DNA of 64,000 bases from Escarpia spicata. Lineage: Eukaryota > Annelida > Polychaeta > Sabellida > Siboglinidae. The notes under the pieces are model-generated. The model worked only from the letters and a program-made list of their open reading frames with translations. It was not told where the DNA came from and searched no databases. This document shows, piece by piece, positions 9,501 through 15,975 of the stretch. The DNA lies in NCBI GenBank assembly GCA_963995525.1, contig OZ023210.1, positions 881,482-945,481 of the forward strand, written 5' to 3'. Each line of letters opens with the position of its first letter. Position 1 is the stretch's first letter. The translations under genes were made by a program, and so were the position numbers.

Positions 9501-12020
9501 TTTATGTACGATTGTATTATATACATTATGTATATAATACATAATATTATGTATCATGTTTATTTACGATTGCATTATATACATTAAATATATAATACAT
9601 AATATTATGTATCAAGTTTATGTACGATTGTATTATATACATTATGTATATAATACATAATATTATGTATCATGTTTATGTATGATTGTATTATATACAT
9701 GATGTATATTATACATTATGTATATAATACATAATATTATGTATCATGTTTATGTATGATTGCATTATATACATTAAGTATATAATACATAATATTATGT
9801 ATTAAGTTTATGTACGATTGTATTATATACATTATGTATATAATACATAATATTATGTATCATGTTTATGTACGATTGTATTATATACATTATGTATATA
9901 ATACATATATACATTATGTATATAATACATAATATTATGTATCATGTTTATGTATGATTGCATTATATACATTATGTATATAATACATATATACATTATG
10001 TATAATACATAATATTATGTATGATGTTTATGTACGATTGTATTGTATATGTACTCGTATGTATCGTATGTTTATTTGATATATGGTGTATGCTATGACG
10101 TATCATGTATTTTTGATGTGTATAATGTTTGTGTGGTTGTATGATGCATGCATCATCTGTATGTGTGGTTGTATGATTTGTGTATCATGTATGATTGTTT
10201 GATACAATTAATGATACTATTAATTTATTTAAGGTTGGATCCAAATTTAATTCAAGTGGATCTCAACATTTAAAACCTTATGTCAATATGAGATACAATT
10301 AAACAGAAATGTTGCTGTTGATGTTGTCTTTCTTTTCTCTCTTGAAAACCATGTGACCGACAAGTTCTGTTGGTCAAAGTTACTTGATATGTATACTTCC
10401 AAAGTTAATTCTTTCATAGTTTTAAACAAAAGTGTGCACTTTTTATAAACCAAAACACTAATTCAATATATCACATAAGAGTTCAGATACTACAGACGCA
10501 GCAGATTGGGGCATCAAAGAAGCAGATTTGTGAAGGGCTGAACCAGTTGAGGAGGCAGATTTACTGTGTTACAGACAAGTCACTGTCAGACCAGGCCTGG
10601 TATCCCAAGCAGAAGGTAGCTTATGCTACACGCAAGTTGGAAGGCCACAACCCAGCCTTCATAACCAGGTAGGACATTCTCTTACACCCCTATAGATGTG
10701 TTACACTTGATAACCAGATGAAACGTTTTCTTACACCCTTATCAATGTGTCTGCTTTCATTCTCCCTCCCATCTACCTCCCCATCTCCCTCCCATCTCCC
10801 TACCCATCGCTTCTGTTTCTTCCCCCTCTCTTTTGCATACACACACAATCTTTCCATTCCCTCCCTCCATATCCTTCCCTCCCTCCATATCCCTCTCTCC
10901 CTCCATATCCCACACTCCCTCTATATCCCTCCCTCCCTCCATATCCCTCCCGCCATATCTCTTCCTCCATATCCCTCTCTCCCTCCATATGTCTCTCCCT
11001 CCATATCCCTCTCTCCCTCCATATCCCTCTTTCCCTCCATATCTCACCCTGAAACGTTTTCTTACACCCTTATCAATGTGTCTGCTTTCATTCTCCCTTC
11101 CATCTACCTCCCCATCTCCCTCCCATCTCCCTACCCATCGCTTCTGTTTCTTCCCCCTCTTTTTTGCATACACACACAATCTTTCCATTCCCTCCCTCCA
11201 TATCCCTCCCTCCGTATCCCTCTCTCCCTCCATATCCCACACTCCCTCTATATCCCTCCCTCCCTCCATATCCCTCCCGCCATATCTCTTCCTCCATATC
11301 CCTCTCTCCCTCCATATCCCTCCCTCCCTCCATATCTCTTCCTCCCTCCATATCCCTCTCTCCCTCCATATGTCTCTCCCTCCATATCCCTCTCTCCCTC
11401 CATATCCCTCTCTCCCTCCATATCCTTCTCTCCCTCCATATCCTTCTCTCCCTCCATATCCCTCTCTTCCTCCATATCTCTCTCTCCCTCCATATCCCTC
11501 TCTCCCTCCATATGTCTCTCCCTCCATATCCCTCTCTTCCTCCGTATCCCTCCCTCCCTCCATATCCCTCTCTCCCTCCATATCCCTCCCTCCCTCCATA
11601 TCCCTCTCTCCCTCCATATCCCTCTCTCCCTCCGTATCCCTCTCTCCCTCCGTATCCCTCTCTCCCTCCGTATCCCTCTCTCCCTCCATATCCCTCTCTC
11701 TCTCCGTATCCCTCTCTCTCTGTAACCATCCGTATCCCTCCTTCTCTGACTCTCCATCATTTACACTTGTCTTGTTTTGTTTACTTTATTCTTGAACATG
11801 TGCTGCCCTCTGCAGGGACGAACTGAAGTTGGGCCACAGTCGCTCGAAGGCATTCGAACATTTCGTGTGTGTTGCGATGGGAGACCCCAAGCATGACATT
11901 CGCGCTCAGCTCGGGCCGAGTGGTTTGACAGTTGATCAGCAGGTGGCATGTCTACTTAACCAAGCGACAGACCCAAACTTGTTAGGACGGGTCTGGATGG
12001 GATGGGAGTCTTGGATGTGA
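380..12020 (+). CDS. PRKDC: DNA-dependent protein kinase catalytic subunit, 3' end (kinase C-lobe to FATC)
   Basis: Five exons of a gene that enters from the left: 380-581, 1764-1952, 8783-8822, about 10482-10668 and 11816-12020. The product is the catalytic subunit of DNA-PK, a nuclear PI3K-related Ser/Thr kinase that joins broken DNA ends with Ku70/Ku80. Visible are the catalytic loop '[10 protein letters not shown]', the activation loop start '[12 protein letters not shown]', the PRKDC-specific '[11 protein letters not shown]', the helix with 'HALRS' and 'KEPSLDWK', a linker ending 'WYPKQK', and the FATC tail '[11 protein letters not shown]' ending 'GWESWM'. The match to vertebrate DNA-PKcs is strong across all long exons, and mTOR, ATM, ATR and SMG1 differ in this stretch. 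The remainder, roughly 3,700 residues in the family, lies outside the window. Introns total about 11 kb and are largely tandem repeats. The gene looks intact here; the junction into the exon at 10482 is the only weak one. Confidence 0.9.
593..1796 (+). repeat. 60/49-bp minisatellite copied from intron-exon junction
   Basis: About 22 tandem units. The 60-bp form holds 'tctattacag' (a 3' splice site) followed by the first about 30 bases of the next exon ('TTCCTGGAGGTGCC..GTTC'), then 'tgtctgactgactttactgg'. A 49-bp form lacks the 11 bases carrying the acceptor. The last unit is the true acceptor and start of the exon at 1764. The 60-bp unit is 20 codons, so it stays open and encodes a '[15 protein letters not shown]' repeat. 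The 49-bp units shift frame and bring in TGA. Confidence 0.95.
1764..1952 (+). CDS. PRKDC: PRKDC exon: activation segment and C-lobe helices
   Basis: 63 codons, phase 0 at both ends; acceptor 'tctattacag' before 1764 and donor 'AAG|gtgaga' after 1952. Encodes '[15 protein letters not shown]' through 'KEPSLDWK', aligning residue for residue with vertebrate DNA-PKcs. The first 30 bases are repeated about 20 times upstream; only this copy continues into 'RLTRQIRN', which marks it as the genuine exon. Confidence 0.93.
1929..2043 (+). repeat. ~40-bp degenerate copies of the exon-donor junction
   Basis: The exon end and donor (from 'ggaaccctccctcgactgg' at 1931) reappear in degenerate form at about 1968 ('gggaactctccctttactgg') and 2009 ('ggaaccctccctccccgaaa'). 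A further copy follows the fold-back element at 2448 ('ggaaccctccccctggaaag'). With that element removed the spacing is close to 40 bp throughout. Confidence 0.7.
2043..2447. mobile_element. Fold-back MITE with TTAA target duplication (piggyBac-like)
   Basis: A 397-bp element (2047-2443) between two TTAA sites at 2043-2046 and 2444-2447. Its arms, about 2047-2232 and 2258-2443, are inverted copies for nearly their whole length. Termini are 'AGGGGCCTTGTATAGATT' and its imperfect complement. It has no coding capacity. TTAA duplication is characteristic of the piggyBac superfamily, so a non-autonomous piggyBac-type MITE is the best reading. It sits inside the donor-derived repeats and is therefore younger than them. 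Confidence 0.75.
2448..3954. other. PRKDC intron: AT repeats and a diverged ~165-bp duplicated unit
   Basis: Contains (TA)n tracts at 2559-2578 and 2876-2945. Two copies of a diverged unit follow at about 3057-3160 and 3218-3320, sharing 'ctaattttgtatagat' and 'agaaatctgtatttgatt'. A segment at 3475-3570 recurs, diverged, at about 4705-4810 ('gttgcctaaaacttttaaac'-like). No coding sequence recognised. Confidence 0.5.
3955..4420 (-). pseudogene. Non-LTR reverse transcriptase fragment
   Basis: On the minus strand this encodes broken RT core motifs. '[15 protein letters not shown]' corresponds to the first catalytic Asp region ('..FxDxxKAFDxVD'), and '[16 protein letters not shown]' to the 'QGxxLSPLLFxIYxND' motif. 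Farther on 'LLYADDTRM' can be read in a shifted frame near 4010. Stops and frameshifts separate the motifs. Decayed LINE in a PRKDC intron; clade not assigned. Confidence 0.7.
5230..6500 (+). pseudogene. LINE (CR1/Jockey-group-like) relic, degenerate
   Basis: Pieces of one reverse transcriptase are spread over three frames. '[17 protein letters not shown]' lies at about 5418-5470 and '[13 protein letters not shown]' at about 5548-5590. '[19 protein letters not shown]' lies at about 5908-5960, next to 'KIQRVQK'. The segment between the first two motifs is shortened, so the copy has an internal deletion. The 3' end reads 'aataaatagaatacaat', like LINE tails. Not functional. Confidence 0.8.
6501..7035. 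other. PRKDC intron, no recognised feature
   Basis: AT-rich intronic DNA. I see no repeat, RNA gene or coding similarity. Confidence 0.4.
7036..8647 (+). repeat. 42-bp minisatellite with a 124-bp higher-order segment
   Basis: Unit 'tgataatacatgacatccac' + 'tcacaagtgactggtatcag' + 2 bases, 42 bp. It is nearly perfect from 7078 to about 7790 (17 copies) and diverged beyond that. From 8101 to 8640 it repeats as a three-unit block with an exact 124-bp period (starts 8101, 8225, 8349, 8473, 8597). Because 42 is divisible by 3, long open frames appear on both strands; they are not genes. The unit contains the partial palindrome 'TCACAAGTGA'. Confidence 0.97.
8783..8822 (+). CDS. PRKDC: PRKDC short exon, start of post-kinase linker
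   Basis: A 40-base exon with acceptor 'gttttattctag' and donor 'CCAG|gtatgt', entered in phase 0 and left in phase 1. Encodes '[13 protein letters not shown]' plus one base. It directly follows 'SLDWK', where vertebrate DNA-PKcs has a similarly basic, poorly conserved linker. Support is splice signals, phase and position rather than strong similarity. Confidence 0.7.
8823..10030 (+). repeat. 58-bp AT-rich palindromic minisatellite
   Basis: About 20 tandem copies of a 58-bp unit, for example 'atcatgtttatgtacgattg' followed by 'tattatatacattatgtata' and 'taatacataatattatgt'. It contains the perfect palindrome 'ATACATAATATTATGTAT', so cruciform formation is possible. The array starts at the splice donor of the preceding exon: 'gtatgtatcacgtttgtgag' is itself a diverged unit. 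Confidence 0.95.
10031..10481. other. PRKDC intron between 58-bp array and next exon
   Basis: Starts with TGTATG-rich sequence to about 10200, then AT-rich intron. The sequence before the next exon has only a weak pyrimidine tract. Confidence 0.4.
10482..10668 (+). CDS. PRKDC: PRKDC exon: linker to FATC
   Basis: Encodes '[18 protein letters not shown]' through '[23 protein letters not shown]', matching vertebrate 'WYPRQKICYAKRKLAGANP'. Donor is 'ACCAG|gtagga' (phase 2). The 5' edge is less certain. The stronger-looking acceptors at 10486 and 10495 give phase 0, but the preceding exon leaves phase 1. Only the 'ataagag' AG at 10480-10481 restores the frame without a stop. Residues from about 10,505 onward are secure. 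Confidence 0.8.
10662..10760 (+). repeat. 49-bp duplication of exon end and splice donor
   Basis: 'taaccag' + donor + 'cttacacccctatagatgtg' at 10662 is repeated 49 bp later at 10711 as 'taaccag..cttacacccttatcaatgtg'. It occurs a third time, partially, at about 11,049. The second copy has lost the GT. Confidence 0.85.
10719..11345 (+). repeat. 331-bp tandem duplication inside intron
   Basis: The block starting 'gaaacgttttcttacaccct' at 10720 recurs at 11051 with only a few differences (for example 'cattctccctcccatcta' versus 'cattctcccttccatcta'). It carries part of the pyrimidine-rich minisatellite with it. Confidence 0.92.
10852..11735 (+). repeat. 14-18-bp pyrimidine-rich minisatellite
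   Basis: Imperfect repeats of 'ccctccatatccctctctc', up to 18 bp. One strand is almost entirely C/T, which favours triplex (H-DNA) or slipped structures. Open frames appear in all frames on both strands, giving Pro/Ser-rich and Glu/Gly/Arg-rich peptides; these are artefacts of composition. It lies in the last PRKDC intron. Confidence 0.95.
11816..12020 (+). CDS. PRKDC: PRKDC last exon: FATC domain and stop
   Basis: Acceptor 'tgccctctgcag' before 11816. Encodes '[17 protein letters not shown]', 'DPKHDIRAQ', then the FATC tail '[20 protein letters not shown]' and 'WESWM', ending with TGA at 12018-12020. It matches the C-terminus of DNA-PKcs almost position by position; the FATC domain is required for kinase activity in this family. 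Confidence 0.95.
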
Positions 12021-12118
12021 TCTTCCCTGTCTTGGATGTGATCTTCCCTTACTTAGATGTTGACTTGGATGTGATCTTCCCTGACTTGGATCTGATCTTC
12101 CCTGACTTGTTTGTCCAG
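12006..12118 (+). repeat. ~21-bp repeat seeded on the PRKDC stop codon
   Basis: 'tcttggatgtgatcttccct' spans the last codons and stop (11,9xx-side copy at 12009). It is repeated about five times to 12,118, each copy 'cttggatgtgatcttccctg' or a close variant. The coding end is therefore the first unit of the 3'UTR array. Confidence 0.9.
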
Positions 12119-12120
12119 CT

Positions 12121-12990
12121 TTGTTGAGATTCTGTGAGATAAGAGTTCATCTCTGAACATCGATATCAGATTAAATTACTTTCATCTGGCCTCAGCCTCC
12201 CTTCCCCTTAGATGAAAGTGTGTAAACATTGATATGATGATACCGATATATTAATAGTATCAGTCAGGAGCATAATATATTGACGTCTGATGCTAGATGA
12301 GACTGCCTCAGACCCTCTCTCGTCCAAACGAAACTAATTTCATCTGATATCGAACATGAACGTTCTGAGATGATCCTAATAGAATGTGTTTAGTGTTCTA
12401 GGTATGTGATAGTGCCAGTGACCGCATCCACTTAACAACTGGACAGTGACTTGCAGTGGGAATGGCAGGAATAATAAATTTCCTTATGTAGTTTATTTGT
12501 TACTTTAGAGATCAAGGTAGGGTTGTCTAATCTTGTGTATGCTTTAGGCAGACTCGATTCAAATGTGTACATTCATACACTGTACAAGTCTTTGTATCTG
12601 AATGTTTTGTATCAAGAAAAAACATAGCCACAAAGGTGTTTGTGTATGTTTTTAATTGATGGGACGGTATAAAAGAATGGCCAACAGCCTGGGAATGTGG
12701 CCCGAACTGTCTGTTATGGGTGGCGCCATCTTGTGCCCTTGGAGGCAACTGATTGGTGGATCAATGACACTGCTATGGTTAACAGTTACTGATGTCAGGT
12801 AGTTAAGTAAATAAAATTACAGAATAATGTTGAACAAATATATTAACTGACATTATGAGAGTGGGAACAAGTAGCCATGTTGATTTGTACTGCCAGCTGT
12901 TGTTACCGTTGATTGTTCAGTGAAGTAGTATTGAAGATAACTTTCATTAGTTAAATCAGTGTCAGTAGTCTTGCATTGTTGTGTCTACTA
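12121..12990. other. PRKDC 3' flank
   Basis: Probable 3'UTR and intergenic DNA. AATAAA-like motifs occur near 12,473 and 12,810, but none can be assigned as the true polyadenylation site. No genes seen. Confidence 0.4.
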
Positions 12991-12994
12991 AAAA

Positions 12995-13290
12995 AGGTAA
13001 CTACTTGTATAGCTCAGTATCCAGTCCTCAGGACTGCTCAAAGCGCTTTATCCTTTACTCCCTGGCAGACCTGTTCTTCGAACACCATCTCGACTTCCCT
13101 GGGAAACATCCAGCCACACTGCAATTAATGCACAAAGAATATTCGTACACAAATATCCACCACTGTCTATAGCCAGGTACTCATTCATGCAGCTGAGTGA
13201 ATTGGAGCAAAGTAGAGTGAACGAACTTGCCCAAGGTTCTACACCCCCCTGGTGCCTACACAGTCGTCTCCCCTCGAATCAGTCGTTGTA
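12995..13290 (-). mobile_element. SINE copy (same family as at 61,563)
   Basis: Read on the minus strand it shares the family core 'gagtacctggctatagacag', 'gcattaattgcag', 'gtcgagatggtgttcga' and the tail 'cctgaggactggatactg'. Other copies lie at 52,320, 57,950 and 61,563. Its 5' head differs from the tRNA-like head at 61,563, so it may be a truncated or subfamily copy. Confidence 0.8.
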
Positions 13291-13469
13291 GCTCCATATT
13301 CACAGCAACGTGAACCCCAAATTAATAACTTCATTCATATAAGTCAAAAAGATATTGAAATAACTACAGCTATGATGTCTTATAAGAAAATCACACAAAT
13401 CATCAAAACAATATTTTTCAATGTTGAGATCGTCACCGAAACAGTGAGGAAGGAAACTGGTGAACAGAA

Positions 13470-14205
13470 ACACACAAGGGCAAACAGGTGAGGGAAACTG
13501 GTGAACAGAAACATAAAAGGGCAAACAGGTGAGGGGAAACGGAAATAACAGAAACACACAAGGGCAAACAGGTGAGGGGAAACTAGAATAACAGAAACAC
13601 ACAAGGGCAAACAGTTGAGGGGAAACGAAAATAACAGAAACACACAAGGGCAAACAGTTGAAGGGAAACGGAAATAACAGAAATGCACAAGGGCAAACAG
13701 GTGCGGGAAAACGGAAACAACAGAAACACAAGGGCAAACAGGTGAGGGGAAACGGAAATAACAGAAACACACAAGGGCAAACAGGTGAGGGAAAGCGGAA
13801 ATAACAGAAACACACATGGGCAAACAGTTCAGGGGAAACGGAAATAACAGAAACACACAAGGGCAAATGGTTGAGGGGAAACGGAAATAACAGAAACAGG
13901 CGAGGGAAAACGGAAATTGTAGAGTTACCCCACATTGGACTTGTATCATATGGGACGATTTGGTAGAACGCTGAATAATGTCCCATGATGCTTTGCGTGT
14001 TGACCACGCCACATTGCTAAAATAAAACGTTTCACACAACGCCGTCTCTGCGTCTCTATACTAACCCAGACAACAACACAGAAATAACAGAAACATACAA
14101 GGGCAAACAGTTGAGCGAAAACGGAAATAACAGAAACACACAAGGGCAAACAGTTGAGGGAAAACGGAAATAACAGAAACACAAGGGCAAACGGAAATAA
14201 CAGAA
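13470..14205 (+). repeat. 43-bp purine-rich minisatellite, interrupted
   Basis: Unit 'gggcaaacaggtgagggg' + 'aaacggaaataacagaaaca' + 'cacaa', period 43 bp (starts 13519, 13562, 13605). About 10 units run to 13,916. An unrelated 160-bp segment follows (about 13,917-14,076), then three more units to 14,205. The minus-strand open frames across it are repeat artefacts. Confidence 0.95.
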
Positions 14206-14632
14206 GCAGGTGTACTTGTACACCCGGGGTACTTACACACCTAGCATATAATACAGATTTGTATCATAACGTAATAAGAAATTATGGCTTTTACAGTACT
14301 TGCGTCTAAATCCAATCTATCCACAGGGTGCCATGGCAGAGTCTTCACGTGCCATGTCCAGCTCCAGCCATCTGCAATGGATGTCTGCTATGGATCGGTG
14401 TACTGGTCAACCAGATAAATGCTTAGTGTGCTATATGCTTTGAATACTGCTACAGAGCATACATACAGGGTTGGTGGAACACCTTCATGGTATTGTTCCT
14501 TTGACAGAATAACTTTCTATATTGCCTCGATAACGAAGCCCAGATTGCCACTCACTTCACAGAGTACAACGGTAAAGCGTCCCATGAGTTGAACTGCCGC
14601 GAATCCAGATCCAAATGGATGTGTAGATTCAG
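14206..14632. other. Intergenic, left flank of LTR element
   Basis: No recognisable gene. Ends with 'attcag', of which 'cag' is shared with the right flank of the retrotransposon. Confidence 0.4.
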
Positions 14633-14844
14633 CGCCATTAGGTGATCAAATGCACACTTCGAGTCACACAAACAAACACTAGTACGTATGCGTAACTAGA
14701 ACAGTGTTTTAATAAGAGAACACAAAACTGCAACTCACAACCGGAAGTATCCAAACATGCGAGGCCGTGACCCGGAAACTAGGGGTCACGACAATTATTA
14801 CCATTGAACTACAATCATGGAATAGTAACTAATAGCCATTGGCG
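14633..14844 (-). repeat. 3' LTR of the retrotransposon
   Basis: 212 bp. On the plus strand it starts 'cgccattaggtgatcaaatg' and ends 'actaatagccattggcg'. The ends are short inverted repeats (CGCCA../..TGGCG) instead of the common TG..CA. Identical to the other LTR except for one extra base in 'gacaattattacc'. Confidence 0.95.
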
Positions 14845-14870
14845 TGACTTCTTTCTTCTCATAATTATGT
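14845..14870 (-). other. Polypurine tract
   Basis: On the minus strand 'GAGAAGAAAGAAG' lies directly before the 3' LTR, where the plus-strand primer of LTR elements sits. Confidence 0.7.
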
Positions 14871-14928
14871 ATGCTACTATGAGATAGCTATCATATAGAC
14901 ATACAATAATGATTATAGAGATAAAGGT

Positions 14929-15975
14929 TCATGAGATGAAGTCTTTCAGATACTCAGGAGGCTTCCGAGTTCTTGTAGAGCGTCTCGGAGGTTCCTCGGG
15001 CGGACAGCTATGTTGATCTGGCTCGTATGACATTGTCGATTCGTTGTTGACTGTCGCCGTTTCTTGTCGATGAGACTCGGCTGTTGATGGTTCTACGGGC
15101 TGAGCTGCTGTGACTGGAGGGTACGAGAGTTGAACTGGTACGTCTGGAGGTTTCTCTGGAGGAGCTGGGTCATCTGCGGGTGTTAGTTCGTCATACTGGT
15201 ACGACACTGGAAGATCGTGGGTAGCTTCAGCTGCCACCTTGTAGCACTCTGTTCGCTTCACTCTGTATGACGTGGCACGCAACTGGTTACCGGCGAACTT
15301 GCTGATGTTGATCCATTCTCCTTCTGTGCTCACTACGAGATACCGACACCTGGAGCGTAGTTTACTCTTGTCTGAGTACAAGTACACGATGTCGCCAATG
15401 TCGATATGTTGGGGTCTGGGTACTGAACCGCGAGGAGACTTCGATATTTGACTGTGTTCGTGGTTAGCGTTGCGCGAGGCATGCTGTTGTTGAATGATGC
15501 TATAGTCGTTCAGCGGTAATTGTTCGTTGGTGAATTGGTCACGCTGGGTCCACAGCTCACGAGCTGACATTCCTCTGTTTCGTACTCGGGCGTTGAGGCT
15601 GGCAGTAGCGACAGACAGTAGCACCTGCGTGATGGCGCCGCCTGTTGGTTGTTGGTGTAAAATTTCACCCTCGAGTTCCCGAATGGCTTTTTCGGCCACA
15701 GGGATTTTTTTGATGTTTTTGACCCGTCCTAGTTCGATGGTGAGTCGATACTTGTTCAACAGTGCGTCGTTGACGAGAGCTGCGAATCCAGGAGCTGGGT
15801 CTGTGCGTATTACGGCAGGAGGTCCATCAAGCGGTCGGAGGCCGATGCAGAGTTGAATGATGGAGTCCCGTAACGTGTCGCGTCGTTCGTCGTTGACGAA
15901 GCTTGTTACCGTGTATGATGTTACACACTCGCGTAGCACCAAGATCAGTTGTCTTTCTCGTTTGATGATGTCGGC
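14929..15975 (-). CDS. Retrotransposon integrase core and C-terminal part (second frame)
   Basis: About 340 residues, stopping at 14,929. The frame is open from about 15,978; the first Met in it is internal, so this is the continuation of the upstream frame after a one-base shift and not a separate gene. Seen in order: 'HAADII' (first catalytic Asp), 'RTDPAPGF' (second Asp) and 'AEKAIRELEGE' (Glu), giving the D,D-35-E signature. A C-terminal region follows with 'GDIVYLYSDKSKLR' (SH3-like integrase C-terminal fold in related elements), then a Pro-rich tail ending 'RRSTRTRKPPEYLKDF'. Confidence 0.88.
   Translation of the reverse strand, partial: ADIIKRERQLILVLRECVTSYTVTSFVNDERRDTLRDSIIQLCIGLRPLDGPPAVIRTDPAPGFAALVNDALLNKYRLTIELGRVKNIKKIPVAEKAIRELEGEILHQQPTGGAITQVLLSVATASLNARVRNRGMSARELWTQRDQFTNEQLPLNDYSIIQQQHASRNANHEHSQISKSPRGSVPRPQHIDIGDIVYLYSDKSKLRSRCRYLVVSTEGEWINISKFAGNQLRATSYRVKRTECYKVAAEATHDLPVSYQYDELTPADDPAPPEKPPDVPVQLSYPPVTAAQPVEPSTAESHRQETATVNNESTMSYEPDQHSCPPEEPPRRSTRTRKPPEYLKDFIS

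Noticed and set aside
10718..11826. Pro/Ser-rich (+) and Glu/Arg/Gly-rich (-) open frames up to 335 codons
   Set aside because: Low-complexity CCCTCCATAT repeat in an intron; all frames on both strands are open, which is a composition effect.
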